Assembly: GCA_036023115.1 (NCBI GenBank)
Contig: JAYKKT010000064.1
Coordinates: 6,952,501 to 7,016,500 of the forward strand
Length of the DNA: 64,000 nucleotides
Reading direction: 5' to 3'
Source of the DNA: Brasenia schreberi
Taxonomy: Eukaryota > Streptophyta > Magnoliopsida > Nymphaeales > Cabombaceae
Part shown: positions 10,413 through 22,329 of the stretch, in pieces
Numbering within the stretch: the stretch's first letter is position 1
Layout: each line of letters begins with the position of its first letter
Translations under genes and position numbers: made by a program
Notes under the pieces: model-generated
Databases searched by the model: none
Told to the model about the DNA's origin: nothing
Seen by the model: only the letters and a program-made list of their open reading frames with translations

Positions 10413-13400
10413 CAGTAACAACAAAAACAACAACAACTAAGCCTTTTCCCATACTAGACGGGGTCGGCTACATGGATTCTTTGTTTCCACAGATCCCTAT
10501 CGTGTGCCATGTTAGCAGTTAACTCCCAATAAGCTAGATCATTCTTTATTGTTTCTTTCCAACACTTTTGTGGTCGTCCTCTACCTCTTTTAGTACTTTC
10601 CAAATTTAGTTTTTCTAACCTTCTTACATGTTCTTCTTTTGATCTTCTTTCTATATGTTCAAACTATCTTAAACGATGTTATCTCATTTTATCCTCTATT
10701 GGTGCCACTCCTAATTTGTTTCTAATAACCTCATTATGTATATGGTCTTTTCTTGTATGACCACTCATCCATCTCAACATCTTCATTTCTGTCACAGACA
10801 TCTTTGTACATGTTATGATTAACTGGCCAACACTCTGAACCATAAAACATGGCAGGTCTAATTGCTGCTCTATAATATTTACCTTTTAACTTTAATGGTA
10901 TCTTCTTATCACAAAGAATACCTGATGCTCCTCTCTATTTTAACCAACCAACATTAATTCTATGTGTAACATCTCCATCAATTCTTCCATCACTCTGAAA
11001 AATTGACCCTAGGTATTTAAAACTTTCCTTTTGGGGAATGCAATGTGTGTCAATTTTAATTTTCATGTCCTCTTAAGTAACCAAATGATCAAACTTACAT
11101 TCCATATATTCTGTCTTTGTTCTACTAAGTTGGAGGCCTTTGCTTTCTACAAATTCTCTCCATAGTTCCAATTTTCTATTAACTTTTTCCTTAGACTCCT
11201 CCACTAATACAATGTCATTGCAAATAACATACACCAAGGTACTTCATCTTGAATATGTTTTGTTAACTCATCCATCACCATTATAAATAAGTATGGACTT
11301 AAAGTTGATCCTTGATGTAACCCGATATTAACTTCAAAGAAGTCTGTCGTTCCTTCATGAGTCCTCACACATGTTTTTGCACCATCATACATGTCTCTTA
11401 AAAGGTTAATATATGTCAATGGGATACCTCTTTTTTCCAAAGTTCTCCAAAGAACCTCCCTCGGTACCCTATCATAAGCTTTTTCTAGATCAATAAATAT
11501 CATGTGAAGGTTTTTCTTTTTTGCTCTAAAATGTTCCATATAGAAGTTTCAAAAGGTGAATCGCTTTAATAGTAGATCTGCCTGGCATGAATCCAAATTG
11601 GTTCTCTATTGTACTTGATACTTGTCTTAACCTACATTCGATAATTCTTTCCCATAATTTCATAGTATGACTCATTAACTTGATACCTCGATAATTCACA
11701 CAATTTTGAATGTCACCCTTGTTCTTATATATGGGTATAAGTGTACTTGCTCTCCATTCCTCGGGCATCTTTTGGTTTTTTCATATTTCATTAAATAGTC
11801 TTGTGAGCCAAGTGATTCCTATTTCTCCTAGTATTTTCCAAATTTCTATAGGAATATTATCTGGTCCTACCGATTTACCACTCTTCATATGTTTAAGAGC
11901 CTCTTTGACTTCATTCTTTTGAATACGTCGGTAGAAATTATGGTTTATATACTTTTCTGACTTAGCTAAATCTCCTAAACTAATACTAACATCTTTATTT
12001 TTATTAAAAAGATTATAAAAATAGTTTTTCCATCTAGTTCTTATATCATCATTTGCCACTACAATTTTTTCATCCTTGTCTTTTATGCATCTAACATAAT
12101 TAAGATCTTTAGTTTTCTTATCTCTAGCCCTAGCTATCCTAAAAATATCTCTTTCACCCTCTTTTGAGTTGAGTTTTTTATATAAGTCCTCTCAAATCTT
12201 AGCTTTTGCTTCACTAATGGCCTTTTTCGCTTCCTTCTTTGCTTTTTTATAAGCTTCTAAAGTTTCACTAGTTTTCTTGACATAATGTATTTTGTAACAT
12301 GCCCTCTTTGCCTTGATTTTATTTTATACTACTTCACTCCACCACCAAGCTTCTTTTTGTGCCGGTACACCTCCCTTAGATACCCCTAACACATCTTTCG
12401 CCACTTTCCTAATATGGATAGCCATATTGTTCCACATATCAGAGGGTGTGCCAACATAATTCCAAACATCTCCTTGAAGGACATTCTGTTTAAATATATC
12501 TTTTTTCTCGCTTTTGAGGTTCCACCATTTAGTCCGAATAGCTCGATGCACTCTTTTCTTCTTTGTCCATTTTTTAATTTGTAAATCCATAACTAAAAGT
12601 CGATGTTGGGTGGTTAAGCTTTCCCCTGGAATTACCTTACAATCTTTACAACACGCTCTATCTTTTTTTCTACAAATAAAGTAATCAATTTGTGTTTGTG
12701 ATAAGCCACTTTTATAAGTAATTAAATGTTCATCTCGTTTTTTGAAGATTGTATTGACTATAAAGAGATCAAATGCCATAGCAAAATTTAAAATCTCCCT
12801 ACCTTCCTCGTTTATATCCCCAAAACCAAAGTTTCCATGAATCCCTTGATATCCTAATGCCTCTTTACCGACATGTCCATTTAAATCTCCTCCTAAACAA
12901 ATCATCTCCCTTTGTGAAATCTTTTGAAACATCTTATCTAACTCTTCCCAAAAAACTGTCTATATACTATCTTCTAGTCCTACTTAGGGTGCGTAAGCAC
13001 AAATTATATTCAAAACCTCTGCTCCTAACACTAATTTCAACGTCATGATTCGGTCACCATATCGTTGTATGTCTACTACACTCTCCTTTAAATCTCTATT
13101 TATGATAATACCAACTCCGTTTCGTGCCTTTTCTTTACCTGAGTACCATAATTTAAAACCTGTATCCTCTATCTCCTTTGCTTTTTCTCCAACCCATTTT
13201 GTCTCTTTTAAACATAGAATATAAATCTTTCTCCGAATCATAGTATCTACTACCTCCATTAGCTTACCAGATAATATTCCGATATTCCAAGAACCAATAC
13301 GAATCTTATTATCTAGGACTAGCTTCCTTACCCCCCGCATCCGTCCATAATCAAAATGCGGAGACCCTCTCTGAAAATTTTTCACTACATTCGGGCTACA
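10413..13400 (-). mobile_element. Near full-length RTE-clade LINE, defective
   Basis: Read on the minus strand from about 13,385, the element encodes an apurinic-type endonuclease and then a reverse transcriptase. Endonuclease marks are RIGSWNIG, LKETKW, GVGIIINRD, GGDLNGHVG, QIDYFICRK and TTQHRLLVMD. RT marks are [55 protein letters not shown] and [12 protein letters not shown]. The 3' end is the RTE-type tail: AGCCGACCCCGTCTAGTATG, GGCTTAGTTG and TTG repeats, seen on the + strand as the AACAACAACAAC stretch near 10,420-10,440. Defects include an in-frame TAA after AYAP (near 12,985), frameshifts around 11,770, 11,530 and 12,060-12,320, and a one-base deletion inside the catalytic FADD codons (near 11,220). 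Many plant proteins annotated 'craniofacial development protein 2-like' derive from such endonucleases. Confidence 0.88.
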
Positions 13401-13544
13401 TGAATTCCATGATACCCATGATCATTCTTTATTGTTTCTTTCAGTAATAGTAGAAAGAAATACATTGATGAGGATAAGAACTAAATCAAACTTGCCAAAG
13501 TTCAATAGTATCTCCACTTTAAATCAAATTATCCCATGATACCC

Positions 13545-14135
13545 ATGATCACCATGGCTACATGAATTCTTTGTTTCCACATAGCCCTATCATGTGCCAT
13601 ATTAGCAGTTAACTCAATATAAGCTAGATCGTTCTTTATTGTTCCTTTCCAACACTTTTGTGGTCGTCCTCTACCTCTTTTAATACTTTCAAAATCTAGT
13701 TTTTCATACCTTCTTATGACACTTCTTTTGATCTTATTTCTATATGTCCAAACATCTTAAATGATATTCTCTCATTTTATCTTCTATTTGTGTCACTCCC
13801 AACTTGTTTTTAATAACTGCATTATGTATATGGTCTTTTATTGTATGACCACTTATCTATCTCAATATCTTTATTTTTGCCACATACATCTTTTGTACAT
13901 GTTGTTGATTAACTGCCCAACACTCATAACCATAAAACATGGAAGGTCAAATTGTTGATCTATAATATTTACCTTTTAACTTAATGGTTCTTGTCACAAA
14001 GAATACCTGATGCTCCTCTTCATTTTAACCAACCTACATTAATTCTATGCGTAACATCTCCTTCGATTCTTCTATCACTCTGAAAAATTGACCCTAGGTA
14101 TTTAAAACTTTTCTCTTGTGATACAATGTGTGCCA
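13545..14135 (-). mobile_element. Second RTE LINE 3' fragment
   Basis: The sequence from GGCTACATGAATTC through to the AAAATTGACCCTAGGTATTT block parallels 10,470-11,040 of the neighbouring LINE in the same orientation. It lacks the extreme 3' tail (no AACAAC repeats or ACTAAGCC). A further scrap of the family, GATCATTCTTTATTG, lies at 13,419-13,441. A short motif CCATGATACCCATGATCA occurs at 13,408 and again near 13,533, on either side of about 110 bases of unrelated DNA, which suggests nested insertion. Confidence 0.75.
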
Positions 14136-14799
14136 ATTTTAATTTATATATTCTCTGAACTAACCATGTAACCAAATGATAAGGCCAAAAAATGCATTAC
14201 TTGATTATCCAAAAAATTACAAACTTTTTTGTCTCGTTGAAGGAACAAACAACGACAGAACACTTACTTCTTTGCAATTATTGTGGAACAGTCCACCTAT
14301 CAGCCACTTCCATCAAGTTGGCCATGAGAGAGAAGATGTGCCATGTATTGCTGATTAGGTCATAAAGGAGTTTATATGCTAAACAATAAAATGATACAGC
14401 AGGATAAAAGATCCACTTCAGCTAGTTGGTTGAACTAAATGAAAAATATTAGTGCTTATTGGGCTTCTTAGATTCTATATCTTGCAGAATAGAATGCCGA
14501 GAGATGTAGAATTTAAATTTAGTGGACATTTTCTACCACCATTGATAAGAAAAGTCCTCCAATCTAGTGTCAAATGGAAACAAGAAAACAACTCCCTATT
14601 CATTATAAATGTTCTACTACAATCTCGACCAGTTGGTAGACACTAAAAGTCTTCTACTGTAAAGAAAGAATAGTTGGAAATCCACAGCCTACTACATTTA
14701 CATGATAAAAAACAAAAGGGGAGAGAGAGAGAGAATAAACTGGAAAACATGGTGAATATAGCTAAAAGTAAGTGGCAAGAGAAAACATACCGCATGGTA
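14136..14799. other. No recognised feature
   Basis: Short open frames occur on both strands without splice or family support. The right edge is the copia insertion site. Confidence 0.4.
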
Positions 14800-14804
14800 C
14801 GCAT

Positions 14805-15112
14805 TGTAAATAATTGTTGATAATTAAATGTTGAATCGGTCAAGTCGCAAGTCGTCAAAGTGTTCTAGAATCACCAAGATATCAAAGCATCCAAGCATGA
14901 ATGTCTCACGTCAAGAACGCAACAATAGTCAAGAAAGAGAGGGAGTCAAACCACAAATCAAAGGTTGCACTAGGCAACTTGTTTATTAAAGTATGTTACA
15001 ACTCTATTTATAGAGCAAAAGGAGCAAAGTTTACACAGGCCCTACTGACCTGGGCCAATCCAACTCCAAGAGACATGGGCCCTAAAGGCTCGTATACCTA
15101 TTACATTTAACA
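14805..15112 (-). repeat. 3' LTR of the copia element (left)
   Basis: It starts TGTAAATAATTGTTGATAAT and ends TATTACATTTAACA, with TG/CA termini. It is 308 bases, shorter than the right LTR because about 125 bases present there between GGAGCA and ACAGGCCCTA are absent. Confidence 0.92.
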
Positions 15113-18100
15113 CCCTCTCAAACTTACGATGTATATATTGAAAGTTTGTCCAACAAGAAATGAAATCAAGTAGTAGAGAGAGATTTGGTGAAGTAGTTAG
15201 CTAACTACATCTATGATGTGATATAACGTAGATTGATTTTTTTTTGTAAACACTCTTCATGAACAAAATGAAGGTCCATCTCAATATGCTTTGTGCGTTC
15301 ATGAAATGTGTTGTTGGAGGCAATATACATGACACTTTTATTGTCACAGTATATAGTAGCTGGTTATTGAGGAGTAATACCCATATCTCGCAGAACCGTC
15401 AGAATCTAGGAAATTTCGGTAGTAGAATTAGTCATGGCTCTATATTTTGCTTCGGTAGAGAAGAGCGACACCTTTTATTGCTTCTTAAATTTCCAAGAAA
15501 TGAGTGATTCATCTAGAAATATACAAAAACCAGTCATACAATGTCTATTGTTAACATCTTCACCCCAATCAGCATGAGTATACATAGATAAATCAAAAGA
15601 CGAGAAAGAAGTTAATAGTATCCCTTTATTTACATAGCTTTTCACATATCTAATAATTCTCATAACAACACTCATATGAACAATAGTGGGTGTTTGATGA
15701 AATTGACTAGTTGTATGTACTGCATGGGAAATATCAGGATGAGTAAATGTAAGATATGTAAGAGTACCTATGAGTTGTCTGTAGGGAGTGAGGTCTTCTA
15801 ATTTTTCATCATCAGTGGATCTTAACTTAGTACCAAAGACTTTAGGAGTATCAACTATCTTGTTATCTGTGATATCATATCTTTCAATTACATCATTTAC
15901 AAATTTAGTTTGAGACATAAAATATCCGCGAGTATTTCTAACAATCTCAATACCTCTTGAGCATAACCCTTGACTACGAGTCTAGCCTTATATATTTCAA
16001 TATTACTATTGCTTTGAGTTTTAATTTTATAAACCCATCGACATCCAATAACCTTCTTATCTTTAGGCTTAGGTATAACGGTTCATGTTTGAGCTTTGTC
16101 TAAGGCTCTAAGTTCATCACTCATAACAGATTCCCATTCCGGAATACCCTTAGCTTGGTGACAAACCTTAGATTCTTTTACTTGATAAAGAGATACAATC
16201 AAATTTTTTTATTGAGGTTCAAAAAATTCATAGGAGACAAAACATTTAGGAGGTTTTGAAATTCTAGGTTCTAAACATGTGTTGTCAGATTCTCTATGTC
16301 GTATAGTATAATATAATAGAAACAGTTCTATGATATGTTGTGTGTCAGAAGTTCCATCTTCGATATCAAAAGACTTAGAAGGAATATCATGATGAACTTC
16401 TGAGTCACAATCATCGTCTTCTTCTAAATCAAAGAAATTTTGTAAAAAAAATGTTTTATTATTTTCGAAAGAACTAGACTTATAGTAATAATCATTTAAA
16501 AAAATTGTACAATCTTTGAAAATATACAATTATCATTAGTAGGGCCCTAGGAGACAATTTATCATTTTTGTTTGTATAAACAAAGTATTTGTACCAAAAA
16601 ACTCTAAGTCTTTCATAATGAGGAGAAAGATTATATAAATTTTCAAAAGAAGAAATATTTTCAAGTTTAGCTGAACGCATCCTATTGATAAGATATACAA
16701 TGGTAAGAGTAGCTTCTGCTCATAAAACTTTAAGAATATTACTAACAATTAACATAGTTTTACATGCTTTTATAATGTGCCTATGTTTTCTCTCAACCAA
16801 GCCATTTTGTTGAAGAGTTTTAGTGCAAGATTTTTTTATGTAGAATTCTATTAGTTTCGATAAATTTTTGAAAATCATTTGAGAAGTTTTCTTCTCCCGA
16901 ATCAGATTTAAAAATCTTAACAGTGGAATCAAATTGATTTTTGACTATATTACAAAAGGTTACAAATTTTTAAAACACTTCCGATTTGTGTTTTAAAAGG
17001 TATATCTAAGTAAAGCGAGTAAAGTCATCTACAAATATTACATAATATTGAACTACTCATTTGAAAACAATGGGTTAAGACCCCAAACATCCGAATGTAT
17101 TAATTGAAAAGCTTTGCTTGGTACATGATTTATTTCTCCAAAAGGAAGGTGATGCATTTTTTCAAGAACGCATTCTTTATAACCAAATTTTTGTTCTCCA
17201 ATTTTTTTCAACAAAGGAAAATTGCATAATTTGTGCATATCCAAATATCCAAGTCGTTTATGCCAAAGTGTAGCATCATGAGTTATATTACAAGATTCAA
17301 AATTTAACATAAGTAAACAATCCATTTTGCATAATCTACTTTCTCTATAGCCTTGACCAATCACCTTCTTCGATAGGTGATTCTACACCACACAATGCTT
17401 GGATGAGAAAGTGACTATATAATCATTATCACAAATTTGAGTAACCGAAAGTAAGTTTAAATTGAGTTTAGGTATAAAGCTTATGTTTTAAATTTTAAAA
17501 TTATCATTTTCAAAATTTTCTACTTTTTCAATTTGATGTTTTATGCCATTGGCTGTAAACACATGTTTTCTAAAGATATCATGAGAATTATTTCAGGATT
17601 TATCATAATGAGTCATATGAAAAGAAGCACCTGAGTCTAAGAACCAAGACAAACCTTCAGAAGTGGACAGAGCGTTTCTAGAAATACTGTCTTTTCTTTG
17701 AACATTTTCTCTATGTATGCTTTGATGTTGGCAGACAAAGCTCCTCCTATATCCTTTATGGCTTCCACGTTTTCATATTTCTTTCGAAGAAGAGGACAAG
17801 TAGTTTTGATATGACAATTTTTCTTTCAATAATGGCATATTGTGTCCTTGTTTGATCTTGGTCCCATGGGTTTTTTGTTTATTCATTCTTTTAGTCCTTC
17901 GAAGTTTTTAACATGCAGAGGCTTCTACGTCTTCATATTTGCTCTTGGTTTAGAAGTAGCAATAACAACTTCTTTTGCAATATTTGTATTTTTAATCTTA
18001 TTTCCTCCATAACAAGATCGGTAAAAAAAGAGTCTCATTTTGGTCTAGGTTTTCTATGTATTAATTGGATCTAATGTTTTCAAATTATCACTTAAGCCGC

Positions 18101-18760
18101 GCATAAACAAAAAGAAATATTGATTGTCTGAAAACTCTTCAAATTAATCTATTTTTTGAAGTTTTCTGAATTTATCAAAACTTCTAAGTTGAGTCCATAA
18201 TTTTGAAAATTCATTGTGATAGTGTCTAATGCTTAAATTCTCTTGCTAAAGCATTATCATAATTTCTATTAAATCAATTTGAAAGACAAAATCATCTTTA
18301 TTTTGTTTTAAAATATGGATTTTTTGAATCTTTTTCAAATACTCTCAAGTTTCAAAATCACTTTCGGAAGCACTAATTTTATTTCTAAGTTTTTTATCTA
18401 TATTTTGACAAATAATCCAATTTATTTTAGCATTCATTTTTTTCCAAGTTTTTAGATCTGGCTTGTATTTTTCTTTTGCCTTAAAAGAATCATCATCATC
18501 AAAATCTTTAATGCCTAAAATCGGTTCTTTAATCATCCCGTCAATATAATTCTAAATTTTTTTTGATAAAAAATATTTTTTTACAGTTCTTGCTCAACTT
18601 TGATAGCATTTTGGGTCAACAATCCATCTAAAAGATATATTTTTGCTCTCCATTTTAAGCAAAAATTAAAGGTATTAGTGTTACCTCAAATTTGGAGTGA
18701 TTTCATGAACTTCACAATCTTTGCACACTTCTCAATGTGCTTGAATTCTTCAAAACGAGA

Positions 18761-18771
18761 CTCTGATACCA
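18761..18771 (-). promoter_or_regulatory. Primer-binding site of the copia element
   Basis: On the minus strand TGGTATCAGAG directly follows the 5' LTR. It is complementary to the 3' end of plant initiator tRNA-Met, the usual copia primer. Confidence 0.9.
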
Positions 18772-19203
18772 TGTAAATAATTGTTGATAATCGAATGTTA
18801 AATCGGCCAAGTCGCAAGCCATCAAAGTGTTATGGAATTATCAAGATATCAAAGCATCTAAGTATGAATGTCTCGCATCAAGAACATAACAATAGTCAAG
18901 AAAGAGAGGGAGTCAAACCACAAATCAGAGGCTGAACTAGATAGCTTGTTTATTGAAGCATGTTACAACTCTATTTATAGAGCAAGAGGAGCAGATTTTA
19001 CAGCATTTGGATGAGAGACTGAATGGAAGGAGAAGAACCAACTAGCTGTTTGAGGCAGCTGGCCTCCAACAGCTAGTGTATGCCTTACTAGTCGTTGGGA
19101 GCTAGAAGCTCCCAACAGTTATGGCCACAGGCCCTAGTGACCTGGGCCAATCCAGCTCCAAGAGACAGGGGCCCTAAAGGCCCTATACCTATTACATTTA
19201 ACA
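18772..19203 (-). repeat. 5' LTR of the copia element (right)
   Basis: It is 432 bases and shares its termini with the left LTR. It contains CTCTATTTATAGAGC near 18,968, which on the minus strand reads CTATAAATAG, a good TATA box. The two LTRs differ at many sites, so the insertion is not recent. Confidence 0.92.
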
Positions 19204-19208
19204 CGCAT

Positions 19209-20160
19209 AAGGTGACTTCCCTTGTCGGTCAAAATGTTTGGCCATGATAGAAAACTCTATGGGGCCCCATTCTTCCTCCTCAAACACATTCTCAAGGGCA
19301 ACTTTATATAACTAAGAGAGAAAAACAACACATACAAAGTGAGAAGAACTAAGACAAGTGAGAAAAGTGATGTGGGTGGCACGGTGACAAACCTTTGCAG
19401 TATCACTCAACAGCTCTGTTCCAGTAGGAAAAGAAGCATTAAATTGGTCTCCTTTGGAAATTTCCACTCTCGTTCTTCAATTTCAAAGGAAAGAAAAAAA
19501 GAAGGAAGATAAGATAACCTTCAAGGTCTTTCATAATTTTCTCAAAAATTTCTGCCTTTAGTAATTTCCAAAAAATACCAAGGGTAACACTATAATTTTA
19601 ACTATCTGTCCATTTTTGTAATTTTTGAAATAACCTAAGGATAAACCAGTAAAATTAATTTTGGTATTTCTATAAAATTCATAATTGATCGGGAGTAAAT
19701 CTATAATTTTACCCCTCAATCTAATTTGGAATTTTCTTAAAAGGACAGGGATAAATATGTCTTTTGACTTAGTGGCAAAATTGTAATATGTTGAATCGAG
19801 AAGGAGTAAAAAGTAAAACAACATTCTAGTATTTCGTAATTTTCACAAACCACTGGAGGGTAAAACCAACTTTTTGCTCAATAAGGGCAAATTAGTCTTT
19901 TTATTTGAAAATTTCTGGATATGTTTGTAATTTTGTCTTGTGACAGTTTCGTAATGTCTAAAAACCGTCCGGGGCAGAACAAACATTTTAGTCCGTTTCT
20001 CGAGGTAGTTTCTGGAAAACTGCTTGTTTCAGCCCATGATTTTCTAAAATCGCTTGGCGATTTTTAGAGGGTATAAAACCCTGAGGAGAAAGAACGAGAG
20101 TGTTTGAGAGGGAGAGAAATGGCAGGATCGTGGCCTATGTTTCCCTGTGGCGACCGACGG
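19209..20160. other. Non-coding flank of candidate retroelement
   Basis: AT-rich sequence with recurring GGTAAAATTA / TAATTTTACCC-like words, common in plant LTR-element untranslated DNA. No protein similarity was seen. TATAAAA lies at 20,072. Confidence 0.35.
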
Positions 20161-20164
20161 CTGA

Positions 20165-20415
20165 CGATCTTCTATGGCGGTTTCCGGCCTTCTGGCCTGC
20201 GGCTTTCTAGCCTATGACCTTTTTGTGGCGATTTTCGACCTTCTGGCCTGCAACTTTCCAACCTACGACCTTTTTATGGTGATTTTTTGGCCTTTTGGCC
20301 TGCGACCTTTCAGATGCGGTTCTTCTGGCCTGCGGCCTTTCGACTGCGGTTCTCGGCCTTCTCACATGTGGCCTTTCGACTGCGGTTCTCAGCCTTTCTA
20401 TGGCAGTTCTTAGTG
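20165..20415 (+). repeat. GC-rich imperfect tandem repeat array
   Basis: Units built from CTTCTGGCCTGCGGCCTTTC and GACTGCGGTTCTCGGCC recur about seven times with spacing of 30-55 bases. The array is far richer in GC than its surroundings. Frames on both strands are open across it only because of this repetition. It lies where the leader of the candidate LTR element at 20,654 would be. TATAAAA at 20,072 precedes it on the + strand. Confidence 0.6.
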
Positions 20416-20653
20416 GGTGTCTTTGGCCACCCATGACCTTTTCCGCTCATTTTTTGTTGTTGTTGTGACCAATCTCTGCCCTGTCTTGACTCAAGCAAGG
20501 TTTACCCTCTGCCATGTCACGACTCAAGCAGAGCTCCCAAAAAAACAGGAAACTCTCTCCTCTTGTGTGTTTTTTCTTCTTCTCTTTTTTTTCCCTCACA
20601 TACTAATCGCATATCTGATTTTACAAGGTGAAGAACGAGACCTTGATACCAGA

Positions 20654-21060
20654 TGAAGGAGATTCCTTGCCTGATTTCGGCTTTCTCCGAGCTTGAGGTT
20701 TGTTGCCGTCGAGTGCTTCAAGGTACGCCTGTAGCAGAAGGTGAATATGATCTTGGTTTGTGTTTGAGGTTTCCTCACAACAGATTTCTTTCGGGAAAAA
20801 GTCTGTTTATTTTCAGAATGATATGTAACTGTATGCATTACTCTGTATTTATAGAGCAGTGCGAGCTCCTCCTTTTTTCCAATTTTTCTTGTTGGGTTTT
20901 CCTCTTAAGGAGCTTTTGTATATGGATCGTTATCATGATTTTCGGTAACAGTCCGTTTGTTAAGATTTTTCTTTTTATAGCGATCTCTCCTGAAACCAAA
21001 AACACGGGTGAATCCAACCGTTACCTGTGTTGGGTTGCCGAGAATGGCCATATCTTAACA
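20654..21060 (-). repeat. Candidate LTR of a minus-strand retroelement with adjacent primer site
   Basis: The + strand CCTTGATACCA at 20,641-20,651 reads TGGTATCAAGG on the minus strand, a tRNA-Met-type primer site. Two bases later a segment begins with TG and ends at CTTAACA (21,060). It contains CTGTATTTATAGAGC (about 20,846), a minus-strand TATA box like that of the copia LTR. No partner LTR or coding domain was found to the left, so the element would be truncated or a relic. Confidence 0.4.
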
Positions 21061-21363
21061 AGAACATACCCTCAAAATACTTAAGGGTTAAAAGAAGGTA
21101 CATAATAAGGCTATGATAATATGTAAGATACTATCTCTTCTATGCAACACAATAAACAGTTCATGCCGAACTAATCATTCTTCACTTCTTCAGAAGCCAC
21201 AAAGTGCTCCAAAAAAACTTTCCCTCCATATCATATTCAAAATGTTTTACCTAACTCAACGCTAACCCAAAAATATCTTGCCAAAAATTTGGACATAGTG
21301 ACAATTGAGTACTAAGTCACAAGGATACTTGATTTTTTTTTGGTCAGGGAAGGTTTATACAAG

Positions 21364-22298
21364 GATCAACTTTAAGTCCATACTTATTTATAATGGGGAT
21401 TAATGAGTTAACAAAACATATTCAAGATGAAGTACCTTGGTGTATGTTATTTGCAGATGACATTGTGTTAGTTGAGGAGTCTAAGGACAAAGTTAATAGA
21501 AAATTAGAACTATGGAGAAAAACATTAGAAAGCAAAGGCCTCCGACTTAGTAAAACAAAGACAGAATATATGGAATGTAAGTTTGATCATTTGGTTACTT
21601 CAGAAGACATAGAAATTAAAATTGACACACATTGCATCCCCCAAAAGGAAAGTTTTAAATAGCTAGGGTCAATTTTTCATAGTGATAAAAGAATTGATGA
21701 AGATATTATGCATAGAATTAATGTTGGTTGGTTAAAAAGGAGAGGAGCATAAGGTATTCTTTATGATAAGAAGATACCATTAAAGTTAAAAGGTAAATAT
21801 TATAGAGCAACAATTAGGCCTACCATGTTTTATGGTTATGAGTGTTGGATAATTAATCATCAACATGTACAAAAGATGAGTGGTCTGTGATACAAGAAAA
21901 GAAGATCAAAAGATGAGTGGTCTGTGTTGGTTATGTTTTATGGTCTGTGATAGAAATGAAGATGTTGAGATGGATGAGTGGTCATACAAGAAAAGACCGT
22001 ATACATAATGAGGTTATTAGGAACAAATTAGGAGTGACACCAATAGAGGATAAAATGAGAGAATATAGTTTAAGATGGTTTGAACATATACAAAGAAGAT
22101 CAAAAGAAGAACCTGTAAGAAGGTATGAAAAACTAAATTTGAAAAGTATTAAAAGAGGTAGAGGATGACCACAAAAGTGTTGGAAAGAAACAATAAAGAA
22201 TGATCTAGCTTATTGTGCCTGATAGGGATATGTGGAAACAAAGAATCCATGTAGCCGACCCCGTCTAGTATGGGAAAAGGCTTAGTTGTTGTTGTTGT
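21364..22298 (+). mobile_element. 5'-truncated RTE LINE with 18-bp target-site duplication
   Basis: The copy begins inside the RT gene (GGATCAACTTTAAGTCCATA) and runs to a (TTG)n tail. The direct repeat AGGGAAGGTTTATACAAG flanks it at 21,346-21,363 and 22,299-22,316. The segment 21,393-21,662 keeps an open RT frame including the catalytic motif FADD, followed by LSKTKTEYMECKFD. Around 21,880-21,960 the phrase GATGAGTGGTCTGTG occurs twice and the order is scrambled relative to the other copies. The sequence is close to the 10.4-13.4 kb copy, so the family was active fairly recently. Confidence 0.9.
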
Positions 22299-22329
22299 AG
22301 GGAAGGTTTATACAAGCATGCCACACACG

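Larger units (their letters stand above)
14805..19203 (-). mobile_element. Ty1/copia LTR retrotransposon, complete ends, defective interior
   Basis: The element is bounded by the 5-bp TSD CGCAT (14,800-14,804 and 19,204-19,208) and by two LTRs. On the minus strand the primer site TGGTATCAGAG follows the right LTR and a polypurine tract (GTTTGAGAGGG) precedes the left LTR. Internal minus-strand order is gag (about 18,660-17,800), integrase with pre-integrase LWHKRLGYLDMHKL (17,275-17,235) and TLQQNGLVERKHR (about 16,790), RT N-terminus GCRWVYKIKTQ and KARLVVKGYAQE (16,050-15,960), then the RT C-terminus and RNase H (15,918-15,475; HPDISHAVHTTSQF, HADWGEDVNNRHC). This Gag-INT-RT-RH order is diagnostic of copia. 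The RT core with the YVDD site is missing, and stops interrupt every domain. Confidence 0.93.

Noticed and set aside
20174..20498. Repetitive open frames that look like a low-complexity protein
   Set aside because: Open on both strands because of the GC-rich tandem array; the repeat units are not in a constant frame.
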